The notes below the pieces were generated by a model. It did not search any database. It was not told where the DNA came from and saw nothing but the letters and a program-made list of their open reading frames with translations. Shown here piece after piece: positions 24,436 through 32,538 of a stretch of DNA of 36,724 bases. The stretch lies in assembly GCA_964468125.1 (NCBI GenBank), contig CAYXVF010000066.1, positions 1-36,724 of the forward strand, in the 5' to 3' direction. The DNA is from CAYXVF01 sp964468125 (GTDB taxonomy: Bacteria; Myxococcota; XYA12-FULL-58-9; CAYXVF01). The translations under genes and the position numbers were made by a program. How positions within the stretch are numbered: position 1 is the first letter of the stretch; the number at the start of each line of letters is the position of its first letter.

Positions 24436-25485
24436 ATGCTCCGATCCCCCCTCCCGCACGCCCTCGCTTTGCTCGCAATCCCCCTGTTTTTCCTGGCCTT
24501 TGCCTGCACGAAGAAGGCCTCCGAGACGCCGGAGTCCGAGCCTGCGTCGTCGGCGCGAGGCCAAGGGAGTGCGCGTGGCGGCGGCGGCGGCGGCCAGGGT
24601 GGCGGTGGTGGCGGCGGCCAGGGCGGCGGTGGTGGCGGCGGCCAGGGCGTCGATGGCCAGGGGCAGGGCCAGGGCGGCCTTCGGAAGAATCGGGGTCAGC
24701 GCTGCGGGGTGTACGTGGACGGTGAGCCGATTGCCCTACTCAGCCACGCCGAGCTCCCCCGCGGGCTCGAGCCGGTGTGGGTGGAGCAGACACGCCATCT
24801 GCCGTTCGAACCCGGTGAAGAGCGCAAGACGGTGACCGAGAAGGCACGGCGTTACCGGCTGATCGACTACCTCGAGAGCATGCAGATCCCCGTCGATGAG
24901 GTGACGGCCGTTCACATTCACCATGGCCGCGGCATGATCGCCGAGGTCACGGGCGCGGGGCTGCGCGAGCACCCGGATGAGGTGATGTTCCGTTTTGGCG
25001 GCGACACGCAGGGAAAGACGATCCCCGTGTTTCGCGACAACGCGCCGGTCAATCGCCGCTTCGACCACATGGTGGCGCTCACGATCTATGTGAAGAAGGC
25101 GCCGCCCAAGTTGAACGAAGACGACAAGCCGACGGTCAATGGCGAGCTCGTCGAGGGCATCGCCTACAACGAGAAGCCCCTCAGAAACGGTGCGCGGGTG
25201 TACGTAGACGATCGTCTCGCGCTCGTCCTGAACCGCCAGATGCTCGCGGCGAATGGAGAAGAGCCGACACTCTCACGCCTACTCGCCGCTCGGGGAACGC
25301 CGTTGGACAAAGTGGTGTATGGCGTGCTCATCGCAAACGACGGTCGCTCGGACTTACTCGCTCCGAGATCCTTGCTCAGCGCGCCCGTTTCTCGAAACGA
25401 CGAGGCGCGAGGCTTCGCCCTCGCTCTCGACGGCAAGAGCTCGTCCTTCGACGCCGTCGCGCTCTACACATCAAAGCCGAAGTGA
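24436..25485 (+). CDS. Gly-rich-linker lipoprotein with duplicated domain
   Basis: 349 residues from ATG 24436, chosen because it opens a signal peptide with lipobox Ala-Phe-Ala-Cys. A Ser/Glu segment is followed by a Gly/Gln linker of three near-identical repeats (residues ~48-70), then a folded region. The folded region contains two similar halves: each begins Arg/Lys-x-Val-Tyr-Val-Asp, continues with a Leu-rich helix, a Leu-x-x-Leu-x-x-x-x-x-Pro-x-Asp-x-Val segment and a short strand with Gly-Arg, at ~95-185 and ~255-335. No family was recognised. It is divergent from the cytochrome island and converges on menG with a 3-nt gap. The lipidated, extended linker suggests a domain presented away from the membrane. 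Confidence 0.8.
   Translation: MLRSPLPHALALLAIPLFFLAFACTKKASETPESEPASSARGQGSARGGGGGGQGGGGGGGQGGGGGGGQGVDGQGQGQGGLRKNRGQRCGVYVDGEPIALLSHAELPRGLEPVWVEQTRHLPFEPGEERKTVTEKARRYRLIDYLESMQIPVDEVTAVHIHHGRGMIAEVTGAGLREHPDEVMFRFGGDTQGKTIPVFRDNAPVNRRFDHMVALTIYVKKAPPKLNEDDKPTVNGELVEGIAYNEKPLRNGARVYVDDRLALVLNRQMLAANGEEPTLSRLLAARGTPLDKVVYGVLIANDGRSDLLAPRSLLSAPVSRNDEARGFALALDGKSSSFDAVALYTSKPK
24577..24645. repeat. Tandem Gly-Gln-coding repeat
   Basis: Three consecutive units coding six or seven Gly followed by one Gln: a 21-nt unit at 24577-24597, then 24-nt units at 24598-24621 and 24622-24645 that differ only at a Gly third position. The repeat forms the flexible linker of the lipoprotein and is prone to slippage. 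Confidence 0.88.
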
Positions 25486-25488
25486 GCC

Positions 25489-26241
25489 TCAGGGCACCGC
25501 GACGTCGCCCACGAACAGATTCGCGGCGCCGAAGGCGAGCTTTTTGATCTGCACATTCTCGAGCCCGGCCGCTTCCATCGTCGCCTTGAATTCCTCCGGC
25601 GGCGGGAATGCCTCGATCGAATCCTGAAGGTATTGATATTCGTGCGCGCCGGAAAGGAGAGCACCGAGGCGCGGAACCACGTGATGGACGTGGAATCGGG
25701 CGAGCGCAGACATGACGCCCGAACGCGGCTCGCTGAGCTCGAGCACGACCACCCGACCTTTGGGGCGCGTGACCCGTACCATTTCGCGCAGCCCGAGCTC
25801 CCGGTCCGGAACGTTCCGAATACCGAAACTGATCACCGACGCGTCAAAATGGTCATCGTCAAAAGGGAGCGCTTGTGCGTCCCCTTCGATCAGCTCGACC
25901 CGATTCGACACCGAGTTGGCATCGACCTTGTCGCGTCCGATGTCGAGCATCTGAACGCTCGGGTCGAGTCCGATGACCCGGGCTCGTGGGTGCGCCTCGG
26001 CGATCGCCAATGCGACGTCTGCGGTTCCCGTGGCGACGTCGAGCACATTAGCCGCATCGTCGATCTGCAGAGCGCGCACCAGCTTGCGACGCCAGCCCTG
26101 ATCCATTCCGAGGCTCATCACGCGGTTCAACAGGTCGTAGCGTCGCGCGATCCGATCGAACATGGCACCACTGCCGCTAGCAACGCCGTCGACCTGTCCT
26201 TCGTAGCCGTGTCGAGCCCCGTTCACATCCTGGCTCATCAT
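25489..26241 (-). CDS. menG: Demethylmenaquinone methyltransferase
   Basis: SAM-dependent C-methyltransferase (UbiE/MenG family) that performs the last step of menaquinone synthesis. 250 residues, usual length. Motif I is Val-Leu-Asp-Val-Ala-Thr-Gly-Thr-Ala-Asp. The family signatures Ser-Phe-Gly-Ile-Arg-Asn-Val-Pro-Asp and Arg-Val-Thr-Arg-Pro-Lys-Gly-Arg are intact, as are Ala-Met-Phe-Asp-Arg-Ile-Ala-Arg-Arg-Tyr-Asp near the start and Tyr-Gln-Tyr-Leu-Gln-Asp-Ser-Ile near the end. ATG 26241 is preceded by AGAGGAA; a second ATG follows at once. It is the last gene of the men operon, 20 nt after the polyprenyl synthase. With no ubiquinone genes in view, the menaquinone role is preferred over a ubiquinone one. 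Confidence 0.95.
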   Translation of the reverse strand: MMSQDVNGARHGYEGQVDGVASGSGAMFDRIARRYDLLNRVMSLGMDQGWRRKLVRALQIDDAANVLDVATGTADVALAIAEAHPRARVIGLDPSVQMLDIGRDKVDANSVSNRVELIEGDAQALPFDDDHFDASVISFGIRNVPDRELGLREMVRVTRPKGRVVVLELSEPRSGVMSALARFHVHHVVPRLGALLSGAHEYQYLQDSIEAFPPPEEFKATMEAAGLENVQIKKLAFGAANLFVGDVAVP

Positions 26242-26261
26242 TGATTCCTCTTCTCTCCGTC

Positions 26262-27362
26262 TCAGCGTGTTCTATGAATTGCGGCGTCCACCACCCAGCT
26301 CATCGCGGTGCGCGCCATGGTGCGGGGCACGAGCTCGAACTCGTTTCGTGCGCGTTCGCCCTGAAACTCAGCGAACGCGCGCGTGGCCTCTAGCGCCCCG
26401 GTTGATCGAATGCGTGCGACGAGCTCCATACCCACCTCGCGGGTGAGCGGTGCCGCGTCGCTCACCCGAGCCGACAGGTCCGCCGCGAGACGTCGATCCC
26501 GCTCCGCGGCAATGATCACAGGCCAGGTGAGCTTGCCCTCGCGAAGGTCGGACAGCGGGTCTTTTCCTGTTTCTTCCGGATCCCCTTCGAGGTCGAGAAC
26601 ATCGTCGATCAGTTGGAACGCCATCCCGAGCGCCGTTCCGGCACGACCCATGGCGGCGACGATCGCGTCGTCGAGGCCCGCCGCGGTCCCGCCGGCGGCG
26701 AGTCCCCATCGAAACAGCGCCGCTGTTTTTCCATCGATCACCTTCAGGTAGACGTCACGGTTCGGGGTGAAGCGCATTCTTTGTTCGAGTTGCATCGCTT
26801 CGGCGTGGATCATCTCCGAGGTCACGTCGAGAAGGCCCTTCAGCAATGCGTGGGAGCCGGCCCGTTCAACGAAGCGCAGCGCCTCGATCAGAAGATGGTC
26901 TCCCCCGAGAATGCTCGCGGAGTTGCCGTAGATCATGCGCGCCGCTTCGGCCCCGCGGCGCTCGGCGCCTTCGTCAATCACGTCGTCGTGGAGGAGCGTT
27001 GCGGCGTGTACCATCTCGCAGGCAACAGCGAGGTCACGAACCACCGAGTCGAGTCGCTTTCCGCCCATGCGCGCGGCCAAGAGGACACAGAGCGAGCGGA
27101 TCCGTTTGCCGGGGCGGTCCAAGAGATGGCGGGCTGCTTTTCTCCCGAGAAGCCCCGGAACATCGGGGAGATCGGGCTCGGCTTCGAGCGCCGCGCGGTC
27201 GAATTCTTCGATCGCGCGCTCCAGTGGCGCGAGGTCATCCGCCAACCAGTTGCGCAGCTCGATCAGACGGGCGGCTAACGGATCGATGCCGTGTTCCTCG
27301 ACTACGCGGGTGAGCGGGGTGAGGACGAGCTCGCGCTCGCTATTAGGCTGCGTATCTGACAT
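26262..27362 (-). CDS. Polyprenyl diphosphate synthase (menaquinone side chain)
   Basis: Trans-prenyl chain elongation enzyme of the IspB/HepT family, adding isopentenyl diphosphate units to make the menaquinone tail. 366 residues from ATG 27362, which overlaps the end of menE by 20 nt. Present are Gly-Lys-Arg-Ile-Arg-Ser, the first Asp-rich motif in His-Asp-Asp-Val-Ile-Asp, Arg-Arg-Gly-Ala-Glu-Ala-Ala-Arg, Asp-Gly-Lys-Thr-Ala-Ala-Leu-Phe, and the second Asp-rich motif in Leu-Ile-Asp-Asp-Val-Leu-Asp. The small residues before the first motif fit a long-chain product, but the number of isoprene units cannot be stated. The ~60-residue N-terminal extension is Glu/Leu-rich. Its place between menE and menG supports a dedicated role in the quinone tail. 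Confidence 0.93.
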   Translation of the reverse strand: MSDTQPNSERELVLTPLTRVVEEHGIDPLAARLIELRNWLADDLAPLERAIEEFDRAALEAEPDLPDVPGLLGRKAARHLLDRPGKRIRSLCVLLAARMGGKRLDSVVRDLAVACEMVHAATLLHDDVIDEGAERRGAEAARMIYGNSASILGGDHLLIEALRFVERAGSHALLKGLLDVTSEMIHAEAMQLEQRMRFTPNRDVYLKVIDGKTAALFRWGLAAGGTAAGLDDAIVAAMGRAGTALGMAFQLIDDVLDLEGDPEETGKDPLSDLREGKLTWPVIIAAERDRRLAADLSARVSDAAPLTREVGMELVARIRSTGALEATRAFAEFQGERARNEFELVPRTMARTAMSWVVDAAIHRTR

Positions 27363-28896
27363 CGGTGTGCTCCCTCGTAAGGACTGTGGTGTGCTTTTCG
27401 TTCGTTCGCCCAACCTCGCCACTGTCGACGGGGGGCGCCTGGTCCGGGTCTTCACCCGCGAAGAGCTCCGGAGCCTTCTCGCGAGCGAGGTCTCGTGCGC
27501 GAGCGCGCGGCCGTTTGCCTAAGGGGCCCAAAGGAATGTCGTCGACCCAAATGAAGTGTTCCGGGACCTTGAACTTGGCGAGTTTGTCGCGACACCACTC
27601 TCGCAGAGCTTCGTCGTCCACGGGGCTGCCGTTTGCCGGAACCAAGAGGGCGACGGGGCGTTCGCCCCAGCGGACATCCGGAATGCCGACCACCACCGCA
27701 TCGCGCACCCCGGGGTGGGCGCGAAGCACGTTTTCCACCTCCGAGGGTGAAATGTTCTCGCCACCGCTCACGATCGTGTCGTCGCGGCGACCCGTGATGT
27801 GAACGCGCTGAGCCTCGTCGACGAAGCCCATATCGCGCGTTCGGTGCGCCCCCCGTGCGGTCGGCCCGTAGATTGTGAGTGTGCCGACTTCTTCTCTCTT
27901 CACCCGAACGAACGGGAGAGGAGGACCACTGCCCCCGTCTGCGGCAAGGTCCCCGGGGAAGCGTGTAGTGATCTGACTCGCGGCCTCAGTCATTCCCCAG
28001 GTCAAGGCCACCGGCGCGCGGGCGACGCGGCAACGCTCCATCAGCTCTGGGGAGACGCCCGCTCCGCCCACCAAGATCGCGCGCAGCGTCTCCGGAAAGG
28101 GCACGTCGCCACGCACTTCCAAGACGCGCTCGAGCATGGTCGGAACGAGTGAGACGAGGCTGATGTCGCCCGAATCGAGCGCCTTCGCGACGCGTGTCGC
28201 GACGAATCGTGGATGGAGCGCGACGGTCGTCGCTGCAAAGGCAGCGCGCGAGAGAATCGAGTAACCGCCCACGTGGTTGAGGGGCAGACAGGCGAGCCAC
28301 CGGTCGTCCAGGCTATGCCCGAGTCGAATCATCGACCCAAAAGCACTCATCGCGATCTGGCCCGTCGTGAGCGGAACCGGTTGTGAGACACCGGTGGTGC
28401 CGGAGGTGAGAAGGGTTGCGCGTTCTTCATCCCAGGGCCAGAAGCGCTCGGCGAGTTCGTCGTGCTCCTCACCGGTGAGGGCGCGCATCTCGAAGATCCG
28501 TCCAGCAAAGATCCGATCGAGCTCCTGCCGATCTCCCGCATCGTGCCCCCGAGTGACCACGATCGCGGCGGGATTGGCCACGTCCAGGGCCTTTTCCAGC
28601 TCGGCGATCGGTTGATCGTGAGCCAGGGGCGTCACCGACCCTCCGAGCCAACCAATGGCGTGGGACGCGATCACCCACTCTGCGCTCGGGGGGCCGATCA
28701 AGCCCACGCGCGTTCGAGGCTCGAGGCCCGCCGCGGCGAGCGCCGCCGCAAACCGGACAACCGCGTCTCGCAGCTCCCGGGCGGTCCAGGTGCCCTCTTC
28801 GGTGATGAGCACCGGGTGCTGAGGCCTTGCGATGGCAGAGCTCTCGATCGGGTTCGGGACCGCCGTCGTCCCGGCGATGTCAACGAGGGGACGCAT
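27343..28896 (-). CDS. menE: O-succinylbenzoate-CoA ligase
   Basis: Acyl-adenylate-forming ligase that converts o-succinylbenzoate to its CoA thioester. 517 residues from ATG 28896, which overlaps the menC stop by one base (TGATG); longer in-frame starts would run deep into menC. Motifs in order: Leu-Leu-Thr-Ser-Gly-Thr-Thr-Gly-Val-Ser-Gln (phosphate loop, with Gln where Lys is usual at the final position), Thr-Trp-Gly-Met-Thr-Glu-Ala-Ala-Ser, Gly-Arg-Arg-Asp-Asp-Thr-Ile-Val-Ser-Gly-Gly-Glu-Asn-Ile, and Leu-Gly-Lys near the C-terminus as the candidate adenylation lysine. The C-terminus has a ~40-residue tail beyond that Lys, and it overlaps the polyprenyl synthase gene. Menaquinone pathway, cytosol. 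Confidence 0.93.
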   Translation of the reverse strand: MRPLVDIAGTTAVPNPIESSAIARPQHPVLITEEGTWTARELRDAVVRFAAALAAAGLEPRTRVGLIGPPSAEWVIASHAIGWLGGSVTPLAHDQPIAELEKALDVANPAAIVVTRGHDAGDRQELDRIFAGRIFEMRALTGEEHDELAERFWPWDEERATLLTSGTTGVSQPVPLTTGQIAMSAFGSMIRLGHSLDDRWLACLPLNHVGGYSILSRAAFAATTVALHPRFVATRVAKALDSGDISLVSLVPTMLERVLEVRGDVPFPETLRAILVGGAGVSPELMERCRVARAPVALTWGMTEAASQITTRFPGDLAADGGSGPPLPFVRVKREEVGTLTIYGPTARGAHRTRDMGFVDEAQRVHITGRRDDTIVSGGENISPSEVENVLRAHPGVRDAVVVGIPDVRWGERPVALLVPANGSPVDDEALREWCRDKLAKFKVPEHFIWVDDIPLGPLGKRPRARARDLAREKAPELFAGEDPDQAPPVDSGEVGRTNEKHTTVLTREHTDVRYAA

Positions 28897-29945
28897 CAGA
28901 CGCGCAGCTCCTGAGTCTTCTGCGTTACCACGACGCCATGTCCGGGAAGCTCGCTCAGGTGAGCGAGTCCCGACGCCACCCGATGTGGGCGTCCCACGTC
29001 CTGTCCATAGGGGTTCCCCAAACCGCAGGCGGTCTCCATTCGGAGAGCGGCAGCGAGATGAAGTGCCCCCGCCCGTTCGACCGCGCTTCCCATGGCGTGG
29101 GTGAGCAAGACCGAAATACCACGACGCCTCGCTGCATCGCGAAGTCTCTGAGTGACCATGAGACCGCCGAGAAAGGCGGGCTTCAGAACGACCCAATCGA
29201 CGGCCTCTGCTTCCAGGAGCTGTTCGAGGGAGGCGGCATCGCGCACCGATTCATCCGCGGCGATCGGAATGGGGCTCCCGCTTCTGAGCTCGGCGAGCTC
29301 CTCGACACTTCGTACCGGTTGTTCGATGAGCTCGATCCCGAGGGGGGCAAAGCGATCGAGAGCGGCGCGTGCTCGTTCGACATTCCAGGCGCCATTGGCG
29401 TCGAGTCGAATCGGAGTCTCCGGTCCGAGACGGGCACGAACGCCCTCGATTCGCGCGTAGTCACCGTCGAAATCGAGGCCGACCTTGAGCTTCACCGCGT
29501 GAGCCATGAGAGGGGTGTCGGCGGCGTCGTTGACCAGTTGCTGCACCGGGACCGTGTTCACGGGCGCGGAGGACAGCAGGCGAGCGATCGGGCGCTTGGC
29601 CTGCTTGCCGAGGAGATCGAGCAGCGCGAGCTCGAAGGCTGCGCGGACTTCCGCGGTCCAGCCGGTTTTTGAGATCCAACCATCCACGTCCGTGGGGAGC
29701 CTAAACTCGACACCGTCGAGAGGATTGCGCCGCGCCGAGAGGGTGTCGAGCTCGTGAAAGACCTGCTCGCGGTCGTCCGTGGCAAAGCCGGGCCAGGGGC
29801 AGACGTCGCCGATGCCAATCGAGCCTGAGCCGTCCTCTAGGATCAGCAAACGCCCTTCGCGATGAGAGAGCACACCGTGTCCGGTGATGAGTGGACGGGA
29901 AAAGCTCAAGCGGTAGGGGCGCTGGTGAACGCGGGCGATTTTCAT
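28896..29945 (-). CDS. menC: O-succinylbenzoate synthase
   Basis: Enolase-superfamily dehydratase forming the aromatic ring of o-succinylbenzoate from SHCHC. 349 residues. Catalytic and metal residues are visible in order: Lys-Leu-Lys-Val-Gly (general bases), Arg-Leu-Asp-Ala-Asn-Gly (first metal Asp), Glu-Leu-Ile-Glu-Gln-Pro (metal Glu), Ala-Ala-Asp-Glu-Ser (metal Asp), and Leu-Lys-Pro-Ala-Phe-Leu-Gly-Gly (second catalytic Lys). The enzyme can also act as an N-succinylamino acid racemase in some lineages, but the neighbours argue for the menaquinone role. ATG 29945 overlaps the menA stop by 4 nt (ATGA), so translation is coupled. Confidence 0.95.
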   Translation of the reverse strand: MKIARVHQRPYRLSFSRPLITGHGVLSHREGRLLILEDGSGSIGIGDVCPWPGFATDDREQVFHELDTLSARRNPLDGVEFRLPTDVDGWISKTGWTAEVRAAFELALLDLLGKQAKRPIARLLSSAPVNTVPVQQLVNDAADTPLMAHAVKLKVGLDFDGDYARIEGVRARLGPETPIRLDANGAWNVERARAALDRFAPLGIELIEQPVRSVEELAELRSGSPIPIAADESVRDAASLEQLLEAEAVDWVVLKPAFLGGLMVTQRLRDAARRRGISVLLTHAMGSAVERAGALHLAAALRMETACGLGNPYGQDVGRPHRVASGLAHLSELPGHGVVVTQKTQELRV

Positions 29946-30844
29946 AGGGTCGCTCCCAAGGCGAGGAGGGCGCTAAAGAGAAGGCCGAGCTTGGCCGTGT
30001 TTCCGAGCTCCGGATTGAGGGCCGCGCCGTCGAGGCGGTTCAGGGCTCGAATGCGGATGAACGCCACGGGCATACTCGCAAAGACCAACAGCCAGCCCCA
30101 CCCATGGACCCCCAACACCGCCGTAAAGAGTACGGACACGTATGCACCGATGAGAACCACCGCGTACTGCGCCCGGGTGAAGCGCTCACCGAAGCGCACG
30201 GCGAGGGTGCGTTTTTGGCTCTTTGCGTCCGTATGGCGGTCGCGCAGGTTGTTCACGACGAGCACGCCGGTGGTGAGCAAGCCGACGGGCACAGCGGCTG
30301 CGAAGGCGCTCGCGCCCACCGCACCGGCCTGCACGTAGTACGTTCCCATCACGGCCACCAGACCAAAGAAGATGAACACGAAAACATCCCCGAGTCCGAC
30401 GTAGGCCAGGGGCCTCGGACCTCCCGTATACGCAAGGCCGCAGAGGATACTCGCTGTACCGATCACCGCCACGGGCCACCCCGCGGCCGCGAGCAGGTAG
30501 ATACCGAAGGCTGTCGCGATGGCGAAGGCAACAATCGTCGCGACGAGCACCTCGGTCGGCGAGAGCCAGCCACGCGAGGTCGCCCGGGCGGGGCCCAACC
30601 GCGCTTCCGTGTCCGCGCCCTTTTTGAAGTCCGCATAGTCGTTGAACAGGTTCGTGCCGATTTGAATGAACAGCGCACCCGCCGCGGCGGCGATGGCCAC
30701 GGGCAGGTTTGCGACACCGTCGCGCCATGCGACCGCGGTGCCTACGACGACGGGACTCACAGCCGCGGGCAGGGTCGGAAGACGCAAGGTCGAGACCCAT
30801 ATTTTCAGTGTCGATGGCCGTTCGTTCATCGCGATCGAAGTCAT
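29942..30844 (-). CDS. menA: 1,4-dihydroxy-2-naphthoate polyprenyltransferase
   Basis: UbiA-family integral membrane prenyltransferase that attaches the polyprenyl tail to dihydroxynaphthoate, giving demethylmenaquinone. 300 residues with about eight or nine hydrophobic helices. The first Asp-rich site is Asn-Leu-Phe-Asn-Asp-Tyr-Ala-Asp with a further Asp at +6. The second is Asn-Asn-Leu-Arg-Asp-Arg-His-Thr-Asp, followed by Lys-x-x-Lys-Arg-Thr-Leu-Ala-Val-Arg-Phe-Gly, characteristic of MenA. ATG 30844 overlaps the menD stop (ATGA); ATG 30829 is an alternative. Substrates come from the polyprenyl synthase encoded in the same operon. Confidence 0.95.
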   Translation of the reverse strand: MTSIAMNERPSTLKIWVSTLRLPTLPAAVSPVVVGTAVAWRDGVANLPVAIAAAAGALFIQIGTNLFNDYADFKKGADTEARLGPARATSRGWLSPTEVLVATIVAFAIATAFGIYLLAAAGWPVAVIGTASILCGLAYTGGPRPLAYVGLGDVFVFIFFGLVAVMGTYYVQAGAVGASAFAAAVPVGLLTTGVLVVNNLRDRHTDAKSQKRTLAVRFGERFTRAQYAVVLIGAYVSVLFTAVLGVHGWGWLLVFASMPVAFIRIRALNRLDGAALNPELGNTAKLGLLFSALLALGATL

Positions 30845-32538
30845 TGCAGGCCCTCCACGACGGCCTGGTGGAAACGCTCGTGGGCCGCGCGATTCTGGTC
30901 TCCGTCGAAGACGGCTTCGAGCACGGAGAATCGCCCTCGCTCGACACATCGCTCTAGCGCGTCAACGAATTCCACACGTCCGCTCGCCCGCTCCCAGTGT
31001 CCGCCGAAACCCTGGACGATAGGGCCGAGTGCGGCGTCCTGGTTCGTGAGAAAGTAGCGGTCAAAGGCACTGGGGTGCGAATGGATTGGAAGAAAGTCGA
31101 AAATTCGTCCTCCGCCGTTGTTCACCACGACGACGGTGAGCGCGACGTCGAGACTCGCGGCCAGGCGAACCGCGCCTATGTCGTGGAGAAACGCGAGGTC
31201 GCCCACGAGCGCAAGGGCGGGGCCATGATTCCACCTCAGGGCCTGCCCGAGGGCAGTCGCGACCACTCCGTCGATCCCGTTCACTCCCCTGTTTGAGGTG
31301 AGGGTCACCGCACGGTTTAGCGGGCCTGCGAACGCGTCCACGTCGCGAATGGGCATGCTGCTCGAGAGGTGGACGAGCGCGCCGGCGGGAAGCTGCCCGA
31401 TGAGGGTCCGGGCCAGTGCCCCTTCCCACCACCGGTCGTCCCTTTCGTTTGTGTGGCGATAGCATTCTTCCGCTCGGGCCCAAGCACGTTGCCACTCATC
31501 GTCTCGTGTTGCAGGCGCTACTGTTTCATTGAGGGCGTGAAGGCATTGCTCGAGTGGTCCTTCGAGCTCCCCGATGACATTCAGATTGGGGTCCCGGTGG
31601 CTCGGATTCTCACCTACCACGACCGCGGGTACTCGATTGTGCACGAGCCACTGGTTGAGGACCTTCGAAGTGCAGGGCCGGCCGAGGACGAGGGCGCATT
31701 CGGGAACATGATCCGCGGCGAAGCGCTCGGAGCGCAGCAGGCTGTCGTAGCCCGTGACCGGTGAAGGTCCCTCGTGGTAGCGGACGCCGCTCGTCACGTC
31801 GGCAATCACCGGCCAACCGAGCGTACGCCCCAAGCTGTGGCACGCGCGGGCGATCGCAGGCTCGCTCTGGAGCCTGTCTTGTCGGTCGCGAGCGCCGGCT
31901 ATGATCAGGCCGCGGGCGACCCGGAGATGAGCGGCGACGGCGCTCGCATCGATGGCCGCGGGGGTGGGCGCCGCTTCATGCGCGGCTTCGGTCACCGGGT
32001 AGTGGACCTCCGGCGCCCAGAGAGGCTCGCGAAAGGGTGCGTTCAGGTGCACCGGACGGCTCGAGCGCAACACGACCTCGAGGGCGTCTCGACCGAGGGC
32101 GGAGAAAATCTCTGGGCGTGTCTCGTCCGGCAGCGGAAGCACTTCCTGGTCGACCACGTGTCGACCGAAAAAATCGTTCTGATGCGTAGTCTGCGGCGCG
32201 GCGTGTCCGTGAAGCTCGGGCGGTCGGTCCGCGGTGATGGCGATTAGGGGTGTGCTCCCTTCGTACGCTTCGATGAGCGCAGGAAGATAGTGTGCTCCCG
32301 CGCTACCGCTCGTGCAGGAGAGGATCACCGGCTGGCCGGTGGCGCGCGCCAACCCGAGGGCTACAAAGCCGGCCACGCGTTCATCGAGAACGACGTGGGT
32401 GGTGATCCGAGGATGTGCATCGAGGGCGAGCACGATCGGCGTGTTACGCGAGCCGGGGCTGACGACCGCATGCTGGACACGTGAGGCGAGCGCCGAAACG
32501 AGCGCCGAGGCCGCATCCGCGTTCGCTTGGGCGGTCAT
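30841..32538 (-). CDS. menD: SEPHCHC synthase
   Basis: Thiamine diphosphate-dependent enzyme that joins isochorismate and 2-oxoglutarate to form SEPHCHC, the first committed step of menaquinone synthesis. 565 residues, usual length. The N-terminal domain has Ser-Pro-Gly-Ser-Arg-Asn-Thr-Pro, Asp-Glu-Arg-Val-Ala-Gly-Phe and Thr-Ser-Gly-Ser-Ala-Gly. Ala-Asp-Arg-Pro-Pro-Glu-Leu-His-Gly is intact. The C-terminal ThDP-binding region has Asn-Arg-Gly-Val-Asn-Gly-Ile-Asp-Gly, Gly-Asp-Leu-Ala-Phe-Leu-His-Asp and Asn-Asn-Gly-Gly-Gly. ATG 32538 overlaps the menF stop by 4 nt (ATGA), and its own stop overlaps menA in the same way. Confidence 0.97.
   Translation of the reverse strand: MTAQANADAASALVSALASRVQHAVVSPGSRNTPIVLALDAHPRITTHVVLDERVAGFVALGLARATGQPVILSCTSGSAGAHYLPALIEAYEGSTPLIAITADRPPELHGHAAPQTTHQNDFFGRHVVDQEVLPLPDETRPEIFSALGRDALEVVLRSSRPVHLNAPFREPLWAPEVHYPVTEAAHEAAPTPAAIDASAVAAHLRVARGLIIAGARDRQDRLQSEPAIARACHSLGRTLGWPVIADVTSGVRYHEGPSPVTGYDSLLRSERFAADHVPECALVLGRPCTSKVLNQWLVHNRVPAVVVGENPSHRDPNLNVIGELEGPLEQCLHALNETVAPATRDDEWQRAWARAEECYRHTNERDDRWWEGALARTLIGQLPAGALVHLSSSMPIRDVDAFAGPLNRAVTLTSNRGVNGIDGVVATALGQALRWNHGPALALVGDLAFLHDIGAVRLAASLDVALTVVVVNNGGGRIFDFLPIHSHPSAFDRYFLTNQDAALGPIVQGFGGHWERASGRVEFVDALERCVERGRFSVLEAVFDGDQNRAAHERFHQAVVEGLQ

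Noticed and set aside
28897..29196. N-terminal extension of menE by 100 residues
   Set aside because: The extension would overlap menC almost entirely, is not like any MenE, and the ATG at 28896 fits the one-base overlap with the menC stop.
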